A DNA stretch of 64,000 nucleotides from Streptomyces venezuelae (GCF_008642275.1 NZ_CP029189.1:3436001-3500000), one strand, 5' to 3'; positions 7,998 through 16,448 are shown, counted from the first letter of the stretch. The notes: generated by a model not told the origin, from the sequence alone. Made by a program: numbers and translations.

Positions 7998-9242
7998 TCA
8001 GAAGATGTCCGGGCACCACGGGCTGCGCGCCGTGCGGAAGACCGCGTCGGCCAGCGCGGCCGCCCCGGGCCGCTCCTCGGTCACCCGGCCCAGCGCGGCC
8101 AGCCGCACCGCGGAGGTGCCGCCCAGGTACAGGGAGCCCAGCTCGGCCACGTCCAGCCGCAGGTCCGCCGCCTCCCCGGTCCGCTCGCACACGCCGGTGC
8201 CGGCGTCCAGCCGGTACCGGCCCGCCGCCGGCCCGTTCTCGTCGGTGACCTCCAGGACGAGCACCCCGGGCACCTCGTACGTCCGCGCGCCCAGCGCCCG
8301 TACGACGTCCAGCACCCGCACCCACAGGAAGTCCGCGGCGGTCACGACCCGCGCCGACCGCGGGTCGGGCAGCAGGTCCGGGACGAGGGCGTCGGAGGCA
8401 CGGTAGCCGGTGCGGACCTTCAGCACCCAGTCGATCGAGCACAGGAACTGCCAGAGCGCCCGCTCCGCCTGCGGGCTGACCGCCAGCAGGTCCCTGACCT
8501 GCACACTGCTCTGCGGGATCTTCGCATCCGTCCAGTGGTCGTCCGCGCTGTACACGGCGAGGCCGGCCACCTCCCCCTCCGCGGTCCGGTACACGGCGTG
8601 GAACTTGTCCTGGTAGGGCCGGTACGACCACGTCTCCACGCCGGTCGCCGTGTTCCACCAGCGGTCGTCCCGGTTCACCGCACCGGGTGTGCGCGCCCGC
8701 AGCCGCTCGTGCAGCTCCGGCCCCACCCGTCGCAGCTCCTCGACGTCCACCAGGTCGATCCGGCCGCCGTCCGCCGGCGCCGACATCCTCCGGTCGAGCC
8801 CGGTGCGCGCGACGTCGATCTCCCACTCCACGAGGGAGGCGGCCGGCCCGAACCCGTACCGCCCGTAGATCTGGTACTCGGCGGCGATCAGCGTCATCAA
8901 CGCGTCGCCGCGCGCCTCGGCCGCGGCGAACTCGGCAGCCATCATCCGGGTCAGCAGACCCTGGCGGCGGTGGGTGGGCAGCACGCCCACGTTGGAGATC
9001 GCGGCGGAGCGGACCCCCGCACCGCCGGGCACGGTCAACTCCTGCGGGAAGGAGCGCAGGGTGGCCACGCAGCGGCCGCTGTCCGGGTCGAACGCCCCGT
9101 ACGTCCGCGAGAAGTCGGTGTACTTGGCGCGCAGGGCTATGTCGGCCTCGGTCACCCGGGAGGCGGTCAGGAAACCGGTGTGCACGGTGCGCACCCAGTC
9201 GGGGAGTTCGGATTCGGCGATCGGCCGGACGTCAGCACTCAT
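7998..9242 (-). CDS. Eis-like GNAT N-acetyltransferase
   Basis: 414 aa. The N-terminal half carries an acetyl-CoA-binding GNAT motif (ISNVGVLPTHRRQGLLTRMM), a second degenerate GNAT-like region follows, and the C-terminus is an SCP2-like part ending in WCPDIF with a terminal aromatic carboxylate, as in the Eis family. Mycobacterial Eis acetylates aminoglycosides and other amines, using its C-terminal carboxylate as general base. Here the substrate is unknown; self-protection or metabolite acetylation are possibilities. The PrmC-like gene follows after 25 bp. Confidence 0.85.
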   Translation of the reverse strand: MSADVRPIAESELPDWVRTVHTGFLTASRVTEADIALRAKYTDFSRTYGAFDPDSGRCVATLRSFPQELTVPGGAGVRSAAISNVGVLPTHRRQGLLTRMMAAEFAAAEARGDALMTLIAAEYQIYGRYGFGPAASLVEWEIDVARTGLDRRMSAPADGGRIDLVDVEELRRVGPELHERLRARTPGAVNRDDRWWNTATGVETWSYRPYQDKFHAVYRTAEGEVAGLAVYSADDHWTDAKIPQSSVQVRDLLAVSPQAERALWQFLCSIDWVLKVRTGYRASDALVPDLLPDPRSARVVTAADFLWVRVLDVVRALGARTYEVPGVLVLEVTDENGPAAGRYRLDAGTGVCERTGEAADLRLDVAELGSLYLGGTSAVRLAALGRVTEERPGAAALADAVFRTARSPWCPDIF

Positions 9243-9287
9243 AACCGCCCACGCTAATCCGCCGACGGCGGCCGGTCGCCCGAATTT

Positions 9288-9863
9288 CTACGCGAGCAGG
9301 TCGTCCACCTGCGCCTCCCCCTCCCGGTACCGGCGGGTGATCTCCGCAGTGCACTCGTCCACCGTGCGCTGGAGCTGCTGCCGGCGCCGCGAGACCTGCT
9401 GCTCGTAGCGCACCAGCCTCCCCATCCCGTCGTGCAGTTCGCCGTCCGTACGGGCGCCCAGGTCCGAGAGCTCCACGTCGGACAGCATCTCCGCGGCCAG
9501 CACCCGGTACTCCTCGCTGTGCGGGGTGCCGAGCGTGACGTGCCGGGCCGAGGCGCTGCGGCTGGAGGGGGCGTCGGCGAGGATCACCGAGAGCCGGTCC
9601 ACCACCGGCGCCTCGGGGTCCGTCCGCCGGGCCAGCTCCGCCCGCAGGATGTCGATGCGGCCCTGGAGCAGTCTGCGCACATAGCTCAGATCGGCCTCGT
9701 CGCGCTGCGCGTCACGGCGCAGCGCCCGCAGCTCCGGCAGCCCGAGCCCGGTGGTCGGGGCCGACGGCCCCTGCGTCTCGGCCGTGCGCTGCGCGGGCGG
9801 TCGTACCGCGGCAGCTGCGACGGAGGCGGGTGATGCAGGTACGGAGGTACCAGAAGTATTCAT
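9288..9863 (-). CDS. rsiG: RsiG, c-di-GMP-responsive anti-sigma factor for WhiG
   Basis: 191 aa from ATG 9863. Two predicted long helices carry the RsiG c-di-GMP motif E(X3)S(X2)R(X3)Q(X3)D twice: E56-S60-R63-Q67-D71 in the first and E154-S158-R161-Q165-D169 in the second, both perfect. In S. venezuelae this coiled coil binds a c-di-GMP dimer and sequesters WhiG, delaying sporulation genes. The N-terminal 40 residues are Ala/Pro/Thr-rich and disordered. whiG is not in this window. The gene is divergent from dtd. Confidence 0.93.
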   Translation of the reverse strand: MNTSGTSVPASPASVAAAAVRPPAQRTAETQGPSAPTTGLGLPELRALRRDAQRDEADLSYVRRLLQGRIDILRAELARRTDPEAPVVDRLSVILADAPSSRSASARHVTLGTPHSEEYRVLAAEMLSDVELSDLGARTDGELHDGMGRLVRYEQQVSRRRQQLQRTVDECTAEITRRYREGEAQVDDLLA

Positions 9864-9999
9864 GCGTTCGGGTCCGTCCCCTCGACCGGTGCGGCGCACC
9901 CGCACCGCCTGCTTGCATCGTGCCACTCCCCGTGGCCCCCACGCAGTCCCAGTGCACCCGATCGGCCCCGGACGGGTGCAAGCCTGATACACAGGTGGT

Positions 10000-10425
10000 A
10001 TGCGAGCAGTGGTGCAGAGGGTGGACGGCGCGAGCGTCGTCGTCGGCGGCGAGACCGTGGGCGAGATCGTCGGCGAGGGGTTGTGCGTGCTGGTGGGCGT
10101 GACCCACGACGACACCCCGGAGAAGGCGGAACTGCTGGCCCGCAAGCTGTGGTCCGTGCGGATCCTGGAGGGCGAGAAGTCCTGCAGCGACAACGGCGCA
10201 CCGCTGCTGGTGATCTCCCAGTTCACGCTCTACGGCGACGCCCGCAAGGGCCGTCGGCCCACCTGGAACGCGGCCGCTCCCGGCCCGGTCGCCGAGCCGC
10301 TGGTCGACGAGGTCGTGGCACGGCTGCGCGCGCTGGGCGCGACGGTGGAGACGGGCCGGTTCGGCGCGGACATGCGGGTCTCGCTGACCAACCACGGCCC
10401 GTTCACCCTCGTCATCGACGTCTGA
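10000..10425 (+). CDS. dtd: D-aminoacyl-tRNA deacylase
   Basis: 141 aa, the usual length for Dtd. It shows the family signatures [15 protein letters not shown] (residues about 73-87) and [10 protein letters not shown] at the C-terminus, corresponding to the SQ-x-T and G-x-P active-site elements that reject L-amino acids. It hydrolyses D-amino acids mischarged onto tRNA, in the cytoplasm. AGGTGG lies just upstream of the ATG. It converges on ygfZ, 18 bp away. Confidence 0.95.
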   Translation: MRAVVQRVDGASVVVGGETVGEIVGEGLCVLVGVTHDDTPEKAELLARKLWSVRILEGEKSCSDNGAPLLVISQFTLYGDARKGRRPTWNAAAPGPVAEPLVDEVVARLRALGATVETGRFGADMRVSLTNHGPFTLVIDV

Positions 10426-10443
10426 GACGCCTGACTGCCGAGG

Positions 10444-11418
10444 TCAGGGCGCTACGACGACCTCCTGCGCGGCGGCCGTCTTCCCGGCCAGCAGCGGCGC
10501 GTCGACCGGCACGTTGCGCTTGACCAGCGCGAGCGCGATCGGGCCCAGCTCGTGGTGGCGGACGGCCGTGGTCACGAAGCCCAGCTGACGGCCCTCCTCC
10601 CCGTCCGACGCGAGCCGCACCGGCGTGCCGTGCGCCGGGAGCAGCACCTCCGAGCCGTCCAGGTGCAGGAAGACCAGGCGGCGCGGGGGCTTCCCCAGGT
10701 TGTGGACACGGGCGACCGTCTCCTGGCCGCGGTAGCAGCCCTTCTGCAGGTGCACGGCCGTGCCGATCCAGCCCAGCTCGTGCGGGATGGTGCGGTGGTC
10801 GGTCTCCTGGCCGAGCCGCGGCCGGTGCGCCTCGACGCGCAGGGCCTCGTACGCGAGCAGGCCGGCCGCCGGACCGTGCGCGGCGGCGAACGACTCCAGC
10901 TCGCCGCGGGGCAGGAACACGTCCCGGCCGTACGCGGTCTCCCGGACGACGTGCTCCTTGTCCTGCGTGACCTCGGCGATCGAGCCGGCCGGCAGGTGCA
11001 CGACCGCGAACTCCTCGGTGCGGTCGGCGACTTCGACGCGGTAGAAGAACTTCATGGACTCCAGGTAGGCGATCAGCTCGGCCTGGGTGCCCGGCTCCAC
11101 GTGCGCCCACGTGGTCTCACCGTCGTCGACGAGGTAGAGCGCGTGCTCGATGTGCCCGTTGGCGGAGAGGATCAGCGCCTCGGTGGCCTGCCCGGCCGGC
11201 AGTTCGGTGAGGTGCTGGGTGAGCAGCAGGTGCAGCCAGCTCAGGCGCTCCGGCCCGCTGACGGTGACGACCCCGCGGTGCGAGAGGTCGACGAAGCCGC
11301 GCCCCTCCGCGAGGGCGCGCTGTTCGCCGTACAGCTCGCCGTAGTGGGCGGCGACGCCCTCGTCACGGCCTTCGGCCGGTACGGCGCCGGGGAGATGGAG
11401 CAAGGGGCTGCTGGTCAT
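10444..11418 (-). CDS. ygfZ: YgfZ/GcvT-like folate-binding protein
   Basis: 324 aa with the YgfZ signature KGCYRGQETVAR (residues about 224-235), which contains the conserved redox cysteine, in a GcvT-like fold. YgfZ proteins bind tetrahydrofolate and help maintain a subset of iron-sulfur enzymes. The nur gene is upstream on the same strand, about 20 bp away, so nur-ygfZ probably form a short operon. Confidence 0.9.
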   Translation of the reverse strand: MTSSPLLHLPGAVPAEGRDEGVAAHYGELYGEQRALAEGRGFVDLSHRGVVTVSGPERLSWLHLLLTQHLTELPAGQATEALILSANGHIEHALYLVDDGETTWAHVEPGTQAELIAYLESMKFFYRVEVADRTEEFAVVHLPAGSIAEVTQDKEHVVRETAYGRDVFLPRGELESFAAAHGPAAGLLAYEALRVEAHRPRLGQETDHRTIPHELGWIGTAVHLQKGCYRGQETVARVHNLGKPPRRLVFLHLDGSEVLLPAHGTPVRLASDGEEGRQLGFVTTAVRHHELGPIALALVKRNVPVDAPLLAGKTAAAQEVVVAP

Positions 11419-11439
11419 GGGACCAAGCGTACGACCCTG

Positions 11440-11883
11440 CTACGGCTGAGCGGCACGCTGCTGGGCGGCGCACTTGCGGCACAGGCCGAAGATCGCGAAG
11501 TGCTTCATGTCGGTCTCGAAGCCGAAGGTGTCCCGGAGCTTCGCCGTGAACTCGGCGGCGATGTCCACGTCCGCCTCGATGACCTCGGCGCAGTCGCGGC
11601 AGACCAGGTGGATGTGGTGGTGCCGGTCGGCGAGGTGGTAGGTGGGCGCCCCGTGCCCGAGGTGGGCGTGCGAGACCAGCTTGAGCTCTTCCAGGAGCTC
11701 CAGGGTGCGGTAGACGGTGGAGATGTTGACCCCGGAGGCGGTCTTGCGCACCTCGGCGAGGATCTCGTCCGGAGTGGCGTGCTCCAGGGCGTCGACCGCC
11801 TCCAGCACGAGCTGGCGCTGCGGTGTCAGCCGGTATCCGCGCTGCCGCAGGTCGCTCTTCCAGTCAGAGCTTTCGGTGTCCAC
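11440..11883 (-). CDS. nur: Nur, nickel-responsive Fur-family repressor
   Basis: 147 aa from the GTG at 11883 (GGGGAG just upstream). From memory it is nearly identical to S. coelicolor Nur: WKSDLRQRGYRLTPQRQ opening, HTH with ISTVYRTLELLEEL, then the metal-binding stretch HAHLGHGAPTYHLADRHHHIH and H in DMKHFAIFG. These His residues build the Ni and M sites of Nur. Nur represses nickel uptake genes and the Fe superoxide dismutase gene when nickel is present. Short CxxC pairs follow (CRDC, CRKC). A -10-like TACACT at 11902-11907 on the minus strand precedes it. Confidence 0.95.
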   Translation of the reverse strand: MDTESSDWKSDLRQRGYRLTPQRQLVLEAVDALEHATPDEILAEVRKTASGVNISTVYRTLELLEELKLVSHAHLGHGAPTYHLADRHHHIHLVCRDCAEVIEADVDIAAEFTAKLRDTFGFETDMKHFAIFGLCRKCAAQQRAAQP

Positions 11884-11901
11884 GCTGCTCCCCACCCGGC
11901 C

Positions 11902-11907
11902 AGTGTA
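11902..11907 (-). promoter_or_regulatory. -10 element of the nur promoter
   Basis: TACACT on the minus strand, 19 bp upstream of the nur GTG, lies between the upstream hairpin and the nur ribosome-binding site. No clear -35 can be seen because that position is occupied by the hairpin. Confidence 0.5.
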
Positions 11908-11913
11908 TGCGCG

Positions 11914-11950
11914 CGAAGGGGGCCGCGGGCGATCCCGCGGCCCCCTTTCG
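11914..11950 (-). terminator. Hairpin terminator between the nitrobindin-like gene and nur
   Basis: A 15-16 bp GC-rich stem (cgaagggggccgcggg / cccgcggccccctttcg) with a loop of about 4 bases lies downstream of the stop at 12000. It should end the nitrobindin-like transcript before the nur promoter. Confidence 0.75.
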
Positions 11951-11999
11951 CACAGCCGTGCGTAGGCCGGACCCACGGCCGGGCGTCCGGCCGGTGGGC

Positions 12000-12572
12000 T
12001 CAGCGGAAGAAGGCGATGCCGTCGTCCGGCATGTCCGGGAGGTTGCGCGCCATCTCGGCGACCTCCTCGGGCGTGACGACCTTCTTCAGCTGGGCCGACA
12101 TGTACGGACGCAGCTCGACGTCCGGGGTGGCCTTCTCACCGACCCACATGAGGTCGCTCTTCACGTAGCCGTAGAGCCGCTTGCCGCCGCTGTACGGGCC
12201 GGAAGCCGCGGTACGGGCGACCGCGTCGGTGGCCAGGTCGATCTGGGGCTTCTGGTCGGCGAGCTCGCCGTACCAGACCTCGACGACGCCCTGGTCGCGG
12301 ACCATGACGATCTCGACCTTGCGGTCCTTGTCGATGCGCCAGTAGCCCGACTCGGACTCCAGCGGCCGCACCTTGTTGCCCTCGGCGTCGAGGACCCAGG
12401 TGTGGGAGGTGTACTCCAGGAAGTCCCGGCCGTCGTGGCTGAAGACGACTTCCTGGCCGAAGTTGCACTTCTCCTCACCGGGGAAGTCGAAGACTCCCGC
12501 ACCCTCCCAGTTGCCGAGGAGGAAGGCGAGGGGGACGAGGCCCGGGTTCAGGTCGGACGGGATCTGGATCAT
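12000..12572 (-). CDS. Ferric nitrobindin-like protein lacking the heme histidine
   Basis: 190 aa beta-barrel of the FABP/nitrobindin (DUF1794/THAP4-like) family with the GNWEGAG motif (GxWxGxG) at residues 20-26. In true nitrobindins a C-terminal His in a PHLxA segment binds ferric heme. Here the equivalent segment reads RPYMSAQLKK, with Tyr in that place, so heme binding and peroxynitrite isomerisation are doubtful. The sequence matches what I remember of S. coelicolor SCO4178, which shares the substitution. A 33-aa membrane protein gene lies just upstream. No clear ribosome-binding site precedes the ATG. Confidence 0.88.
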   Translation of the reverse strand: MIQIPSDLNPGLVPLAFLLGNWEGAGVFDFPGEEKCNFGQEVVFSHDGRDFLEYTSHTWVLDAEGNKVRPLESESGYWRIDKDRKVEIVMVRDQGVVEVWYGELADQKPQIDLATDAVARTAASGPYSGGKRLYGYVKSDLMWVGEKATPDVELRPYMSAQLKKVVTPEEVAEMARNLPDMPDDGIAFFR

Positions 12573-12630
12573 GAATGGCTGCTCAGGCGATCTGTCGGAG
12601 GGGTTCCGGGGCGGTCTGCTGGGCGGATGC

Positions 12631-12732
12631 TCAGCGCTGACCCTGGTACAGCTTCTTGACGGCCAGGCCGGTGAAGGCCATGACGCCGACGCAGACCAGG
12701 ACCAGCAGGGAGGTGAAGACTGCCTCAAGCAC
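12631..12732 (-). CDS. 33-aa single-pass membrane protein
   Basis: A short frame starting at the GTG at 12732 has a GAGGAG site seven bases upstream. The product is one hydrophobic helix (residues about 5-24, TSLLVLVCVGVMAFTGLAV) followed by a basic tail (KKLYQGQR). Such size and topology fit a small membrane protein that regulates a larger partner. It lies 58 bp upstream of the nitrobindin-like gene on the same strand. The ribosome-binding site and coherent topology argue that it is real; the function is unknown. Confidence 0.65.
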   Translation of the reverse strand: MLEAVFTSLLVLVCVGVMAFTGLAVKKLYQGQR

Positions 12733-12854
12733 GGGGTGCTCCTCGGAATTCGTTCGGGGGGTACGGGCCGGTTCCCAAGCCTACTGGGCCGGGGCCGGGC
12801 GCACCGTGCGAGGTGGCCCGTACCCCGGCCGACGGCCCGGTTCCGGCCCGGCGG

Positions 12855-13949
12855 TCAGCTGAGCAGCTGGCTCTGCAGGATCACCGACTGGTGGAAGGTG
12901 ACGGGGGCCACCTCGCCCTTGCGGGTCTGGATGACCATGCCCAGGACATCACCCGTCCGGAGGCACCCGACCTTGGTCTGCTCCTCGCCGAGGAAGGGCT
13001 TCACCTCCTGGTACACGCTGAGTTCGGTGCCGTCGAAGTTGGCCGCACCGGGGAAGTCCAGCGTGGTGCTGTTCATCTGCGTGTTCTTGGCCTTGTTCCA
13101 GACGTCGTCCAGGTCCAGGGCCGAGACGCCGGTCAGCCGCGCGTTGCTGTCGCAGCCCTTGAAGGCGTCCACGAAGCCGGACGAGTGGAAGCGCAGCAGG
13201 TACACGTGCGTACGCGTGCCGTCCGCGGTCGTCCAGCCCCGGCCGGCGATCTGCCGCAGCCCGTCCCATTCGAGGGACTGCTTCAGCTTCTCGCGCGCCT
13301 CGGGCGTGTACTCCTCCAGGAAGGTGTCGACCGACACGTTCCCGTCCTTGTCCGCCTTGACCGCGTCGTCGGCCTTGGCGCCCTCGGGAGCGGGCAGGAG
13401 CAGGCCGGTGAGCGGTGCGTAGTGCGTCCCGTCCTTGTTGTCCGGGCCCTGGGGCACCGGGGCGCCTGCGGGCAGCGCGGGCCGGGACAGCGCCGGGAAC
13501 GTCCAGCGGCCGTCGTCCTCGGTGGACAGCCCGGGGACGTCGGTGCGCTCGGGCAGGGTGATCCCGTACGCGACCCCCGTGCCGACGGCGGCGAAGACGG
13601 CGACGGCGGCGGTCCAGCGCAGGGCGGCGAACAGCTTCCGCCGGTCCTTGGGCGGGGCGGGCGGGGCGGCCCACGGACCGGCCTCGGGCCCGGCCGGGGG
13701 TGCCCAGGGACCCGCCTCGGACGCGGCCTCGGGCGCGGCCGGGACTGCGGCCTCGGGCGCGGCCGGCGCGGCGGCTTCGGGCGCGGCCGGGGCTGCGGCC
13801 TCGGGGGTCACGGCTTCCGGGGTCACCGCGGCGGGTTCCGCGGCCTCGGTGGTCGCCTCGGCGGCTTCCGGGGATACCTCCGGGGATGCCTCGGGCGCGG
13901 GTACGGGCGCGGGCGCGGTTACGCCGGCGGTGTCGGTCTGCTCGCTCAC
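12855..13949 (-). CDS. Membrane-anchored extracytoplasmic protein, third of three paralogues
   Basis: 364 aa from the GTG at 13949, which overlaps the stop of the preceding gene (GTGA). The N-terminal 110 residues are a cytoplasmic Ala/Pro/Glu repeat region. One transmembrane helix (AAVAVFAAVGTGVAYGITL) leads to an outer domain with VYLLRFHSSGFVDAFKGC, matching LLRFHDRDGAEDF in the first gene of the group. This is the last gene of a three-gene, translationally coupled operon of related proteins. I do not recognise the family. Confidence 0.8.
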   Translation of the reverse strand: MSEQTDTAGVTAPAPVPAPEASPEVSPEAAEATTEAAEPAAVTPEAVTPEAAAPAAPEAAAPAAPEAAVPAAPEAASEAGPWAPPAGPEAGPWAAPPAPPKDRRKLFAALRWTAAVAVFAAVGTGVAYGITLPERTDVPGLSTEDDGRWTFPALSRPALPAGAPVPQGPDNKDGTHYAPLTGLLLPAPEGAKADDAVKADKDGNVSVDTFLEEYTPEAREKLKQSLEWDGLRQIAGRGWTTADGTRTHVYLLRFHSSGFVDAFKGCDSNARLTGVSALDLDDVWNKAKNTQMNSTTLDFPGAANFDGTELSVYQEVKPFLGEEQTKVGCLRTGDVLGMVIQTRKGEVAPVTFHQSVILQSQLLS

Positions 13950-14857
13950 GCGGACTCTCCGGGGGACTTGAGGTGGTCGAGTTGCTGCTTGAAGAGGCCC
14001 ACGGCGTCCTTCGCCGCGAATCCCTCGGTCCCGTACATCCGGAAACTGACCATGACGTCTCCCTCGACGGCCAGGCAGTCGAGGGCGTCGATCTTCTCCT
14101 TCTTCTTGCCCTCCTTCTCGATCTCGATGGGGGCGACCACGCATTTCGCCTGGGGGTAGCCGTCCACCTTCGGCGCTTCGGCGCCCTTGCCGAGGAGTGC
14201 GAAGAGCTTGCCGGTGAACTCGGCGAACTGGGCGAGCTGCGCGGGGTCGGCCTGGAGCAGCTCGATCTCGGCGGCGGCGTTTCCGTCGCCGTCGCGGCGA
14301 GAGTAGCTGCGTCCGGCCAGGCCCTTGACCTTCAGGTCGGCGAGGGCCTTGTCCCGCTCGCCGCGCTCGCTGCCGGACAGGCCCGTGCGGGCTTCCTTGA
14401 AGCTCTCCAGCGCCCGCTCGCCCGACAGGAAGTAGTCGTTGCCCTCCTTGTCGATGTCGGGGCCGGGCCAGTACCTGTCGGGCAGCGGCAGCAGCTTGCC
14501 CGTGAGCGCGTTCGGGGGCACCGACGGCACCGGGGCCTGGGTGCCGCCCGTCGTGTGGTCCTCCGCCATCCAGTACCGCGTCGGCGAGGTCCGGTCCGCG
14601 TCCGCGAGCGCGGCAGCGGCGCCGATGCCGGCGCCCGCGAGGACGACGACACCCACGGCCGCCGCCACCAGCTTGACCACCTTGCGGTTCGCCTTGCGCG
14701 CGGGCCCGGCGGCGACCTGCTCCTGCTCCTGCTCGGGCCGGGCCGGGGCGTCGGTCACGGCCCCGGTCTCGGCCACCCCGGCCCCGGTCTCGGTCTTGGT
14801 CTCGTTCTTCGTCTCGGTCACGGCCTCGGCCCCGGCCACGTCCTGCTGCTCGCTCAC
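13946..14857 (-). CDS. Membrane-anchored extracytoplasmic protein, second of three paralogues
   Basis: 303 aa from the GTG at 14857, overlapping the upstream stop by 4 bp. The first 55 residues are Glu/Thr-rich and probably disordered. A helix (VVKLVAAAVGVVVLAGAGIGAAA) anchors it, and the outer domain has ALESFKEARTGL and ends with an amphipathic FKQQLDHLKS helix. Two cysteines (KCVVAP, ALDCLAV) may form a disulfide. Similar size, topology and end sequence (QLDHL versus KRQMERL) link it to its neighbours. The function is unknown. Confidence 0.8.
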   Translation of the reverse strand: MSEQQDVAGAEAVTETKNETKTETGAGVAETGAVTDAPARPEQEQEQVAAGPARKANRKVVKLVAAAVGVVVLAGAGIGAAAALADADRTSPTRYWMAEDHTTGGTQAPVPSVPPNALTGKLLPLPDRYWPGPDIDKEGNDYFLSGERALESFKEARTGLSGSERGERDKALADLKVKGLAGRSYSRRDGDGNAAAEIELLQADPAQLAQFAEFTGKLFALLGKGAEAPKVDGYPQAKCVVAPIEIEKEGKKKEKIDALDCLAVEGDVMVSFRMYGTEGFAAKDAVGLFKQQLDHLKSPGESA

Positions 14858-15645
14858 AGCCGCTCCATCTGTCGCTTGACCAGGTCGACCAGGGTGCTCT
14901 CGTCGATCTCGCCGCGGTTGTTCGTGTACTCGACGCTCATCACGATGTCGCCGCGCCGGACGACGGCACGGGACCCCCGGAGCGGGTGGTACCCGGGTTC
15001 CTCGTGCGCCTTCGAGTCGATCCACAGGTGCCCGAAGTCCTCGGGAACACCCGGGACCTCCTTGCCCGCGTTGCCCGCGTACTTCTGGGTGGGCATGTAG
15101 TCCTCGATGCCCTTCTGGAAGTCCTCGGCCCCGTCGCGGTCGTGGAACCGGAGGAGGTTGATCTCGACGAAGTTCCGGTCGGACTCGGACCACTCCACGC
15201 TCGCGATGCTCTGGACCCGGCTGGAGAGGAGGCCGCCGAGACCACCGGAGGCGTCCTCGAAGTACGCCGCGGAGAACATGTCGACGGGAGAGGCGCCCGA
15301 GAACTCGGTCTTCGCCCCGCCCGGAACCTCCAGCAGCTTCTTGGCCAGTTCCTCGTCCGCCTTGTGCCAGCGGTTGGCGTTGATCGAACGCCGGGTCGTG
15401 GCGTCGCCCATCGCCTGGGGCTTCGCCTCGGCCATCTTCTGCTGGGCCAGCGGCGGCAGCGCGGTGGGCTCGCGGTGGTACTGGACCGCGTAGCCGGTGA
15501 CCGTCCCCGCGAGCACGCCGAGCGCCGCCGCGCCCGCGATCAGGAGAGCCGTGCGCCCCGCCCGGCGGCGCGGGACCGAAGTGTCCGCCTCCGGTGCGCT
15601 CTCCCCCTCTTTCGGCTGCTCCGGGATGGTCTGTTCGTGTTCCAA
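14854..15645 (-). CDS. Membrane-anchored extracytoplasmic protein, first of three paralogues
   Basis: 263 aa from a TTG at 15645 with GGGGGACC about 8 bp upstream; an upstream ATG (15705) lacks a site. A short acidic N-terminus, a basic RRRAGR stretch and one transmembrane helix (TALLIAGAAALGVLAGTVTG) precede an outer domain of about 200 residues. That domain contains FVEINLLRFHDRDGAEDF and WIDSKAHEEPGYH. It opens the three-gene operon. Proteins of this shape in Streptomyces have no known role; an envelope function is inferred from the anchor alone. Confidence 0.78.
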   Translation of the reverse strand: MEHEQTIPEQPKEGESAPEADTSVPRRRAGRTALLIAGAAALGVLAGTVTGYAVQYHREPTALPPLAQQKMAEAKPQAMGDATTRRSINANRWHKADEELAKKLLEVPGGAKTEFSGASPVDMFSAAYFEDASGGLGGLLSSRVQSIASVEWSESDRNFVEINLLRFHDRDGAEDFQKGIEDYMPTQKYAGNAGKEVPGVPEDFGHLWIDSKAHEEPGYHPLRGSRAVVRRGDIVMSVEYTNNRGEIDESTLVDLVKRQMERL

Positions 15646-15758
15646 AGGGGTCCCCCACAGGCCTGCAGGCGCGGGTTGATTACCCGCGCGTACGCGATGA
15701 CCCACACCCAGGGGGAGCAGTTGTACGAACCTAGATCACATTCTCGTCTCGCCGGGTT

Positions 15759-16022
15759 TCAATCCTCGTGACGCCGTTTTCCGTCCAGTTCGTCCCACCA
15801 CTCGTCGGACTTCGGATCACCCGAGGGGTCGTCCCACCAGCGGTCGTCCGGGCCGCGCCGGTTGGCGATCATCGCGGCGACCGGCGGGATGACCATGGCG
15901 ACCACGCACATGGCCACCGCGGCCTCGACCGACCACAGGCGCACGACGGCCCAGGCGGAGACGAAGAGGACCAGGCATCCGCCCATGAGCAGGAAGTAGG
16001 CGCGCCGGCGCCGGGCGTACAT
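15759..16022 (-). CDS. DUF3099 family small membrane protein
   Basis: 87 aa from the Met of MYARRR. Two transmembrane helices (about residues 10-28 and 32-52, FLLMGGCLVLFVSAWAVVRL and AVAMCVVAMVIPPVAAMI) are followed by a soluble tail RRGPDDRWWDD and DEWWDELDGKRR, the DUF3099 pattern. A GGAGG lies only one or two bases before this ATG, unusually close, so the true start could differ. The function is unknown. Confidence 0.75.
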   Translation of the reverse strand: MYARRRRAYFLLMGGCLVLFVSAWAVVRLWSVEAAVAMCVVAMVIPPVAAMIANRRGPDDRWWDDPSGDPKSDEWWDELDGKRRHED

Positions 16023-16072
16023 GCCTCCAGCGTAGATCCGGCGACCCCGCGCGCAAGGGCGCGGACGGCACG

Positions 16073-16123
16073 AAGGGCCGCACCCCGTTCCAGTGGCGTC
16101 CAACCCCCGGGGGTGCGGCCCTT
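16073..16123 (-). terminator. Terminator of the sulfurtransferase-DUF1416 operon
   Basis: A 14-bp perfect stem (aagggccgcacccc / ggggtgcggccctt) with a long loop lies 35 bp beyond the stop of the DUF1416 gene on the minus strand. Confidence 0.75.
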
Positions 16124-16157
16124 CGGCCGTTCGATCAGGCGATCACATGTGCGGTGC

Positions 16158-16448
16158 TCAGACCGCGATCGCCACGTCCGTCACGCCGCCGGCCTCGGCG
16201 ACGACCACGGCGCGGTCGGCCTGGGCGCCCGGGACCAGCGCCCGCAGCGTCCAGGAGCCGGTGGCGGCGTAGAAGCGGAACTGGCCGGTCGCCGAGGTCG
16301 GGACCTCGGCGGTGAACTCGCCGGTCGAGTCCAGCAGGCGGACGTAGCCGGACACCGGCTCGCCGTCCTTGGTGACCTGGCCCTGGATGGCGGTCTCACC
16401 GGGCTTCAGCGTGGCGAGGTCGGGCCCGCCGATCTGTGCTCCACACAT
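16158..16448 (-). CDS. DUF1416 (SseC-like) protein
   Basis: 96 aa, starting MCGAQIGGPDLATL, a beta-rich carboxypeptidase-regulatory-like fold (GETAIQGQVTKDGEPVSGYVR). DUF1416 proteins are coded directly downstream of thiosulfate sulfurtransferase genes in actinobacteria (sseC next to cysA2/cysA3 in mycobacteria). Here the two are 61 bp apart. The conserved Cys2 at the N-terminus may accept or protect sulfur, but no activity is known. The operon ends at a strong hairpin. Confidence 0.88.
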   Translation of the reverse strand: MCGAQIGGPDLATLKPGETAIQGQVTKDGEPVSGYVRLLDSTGEFTAEVPTSATGQFRFYAATGSWTLRALVPGAQADRAVVVAEAGGVTDVAIAV

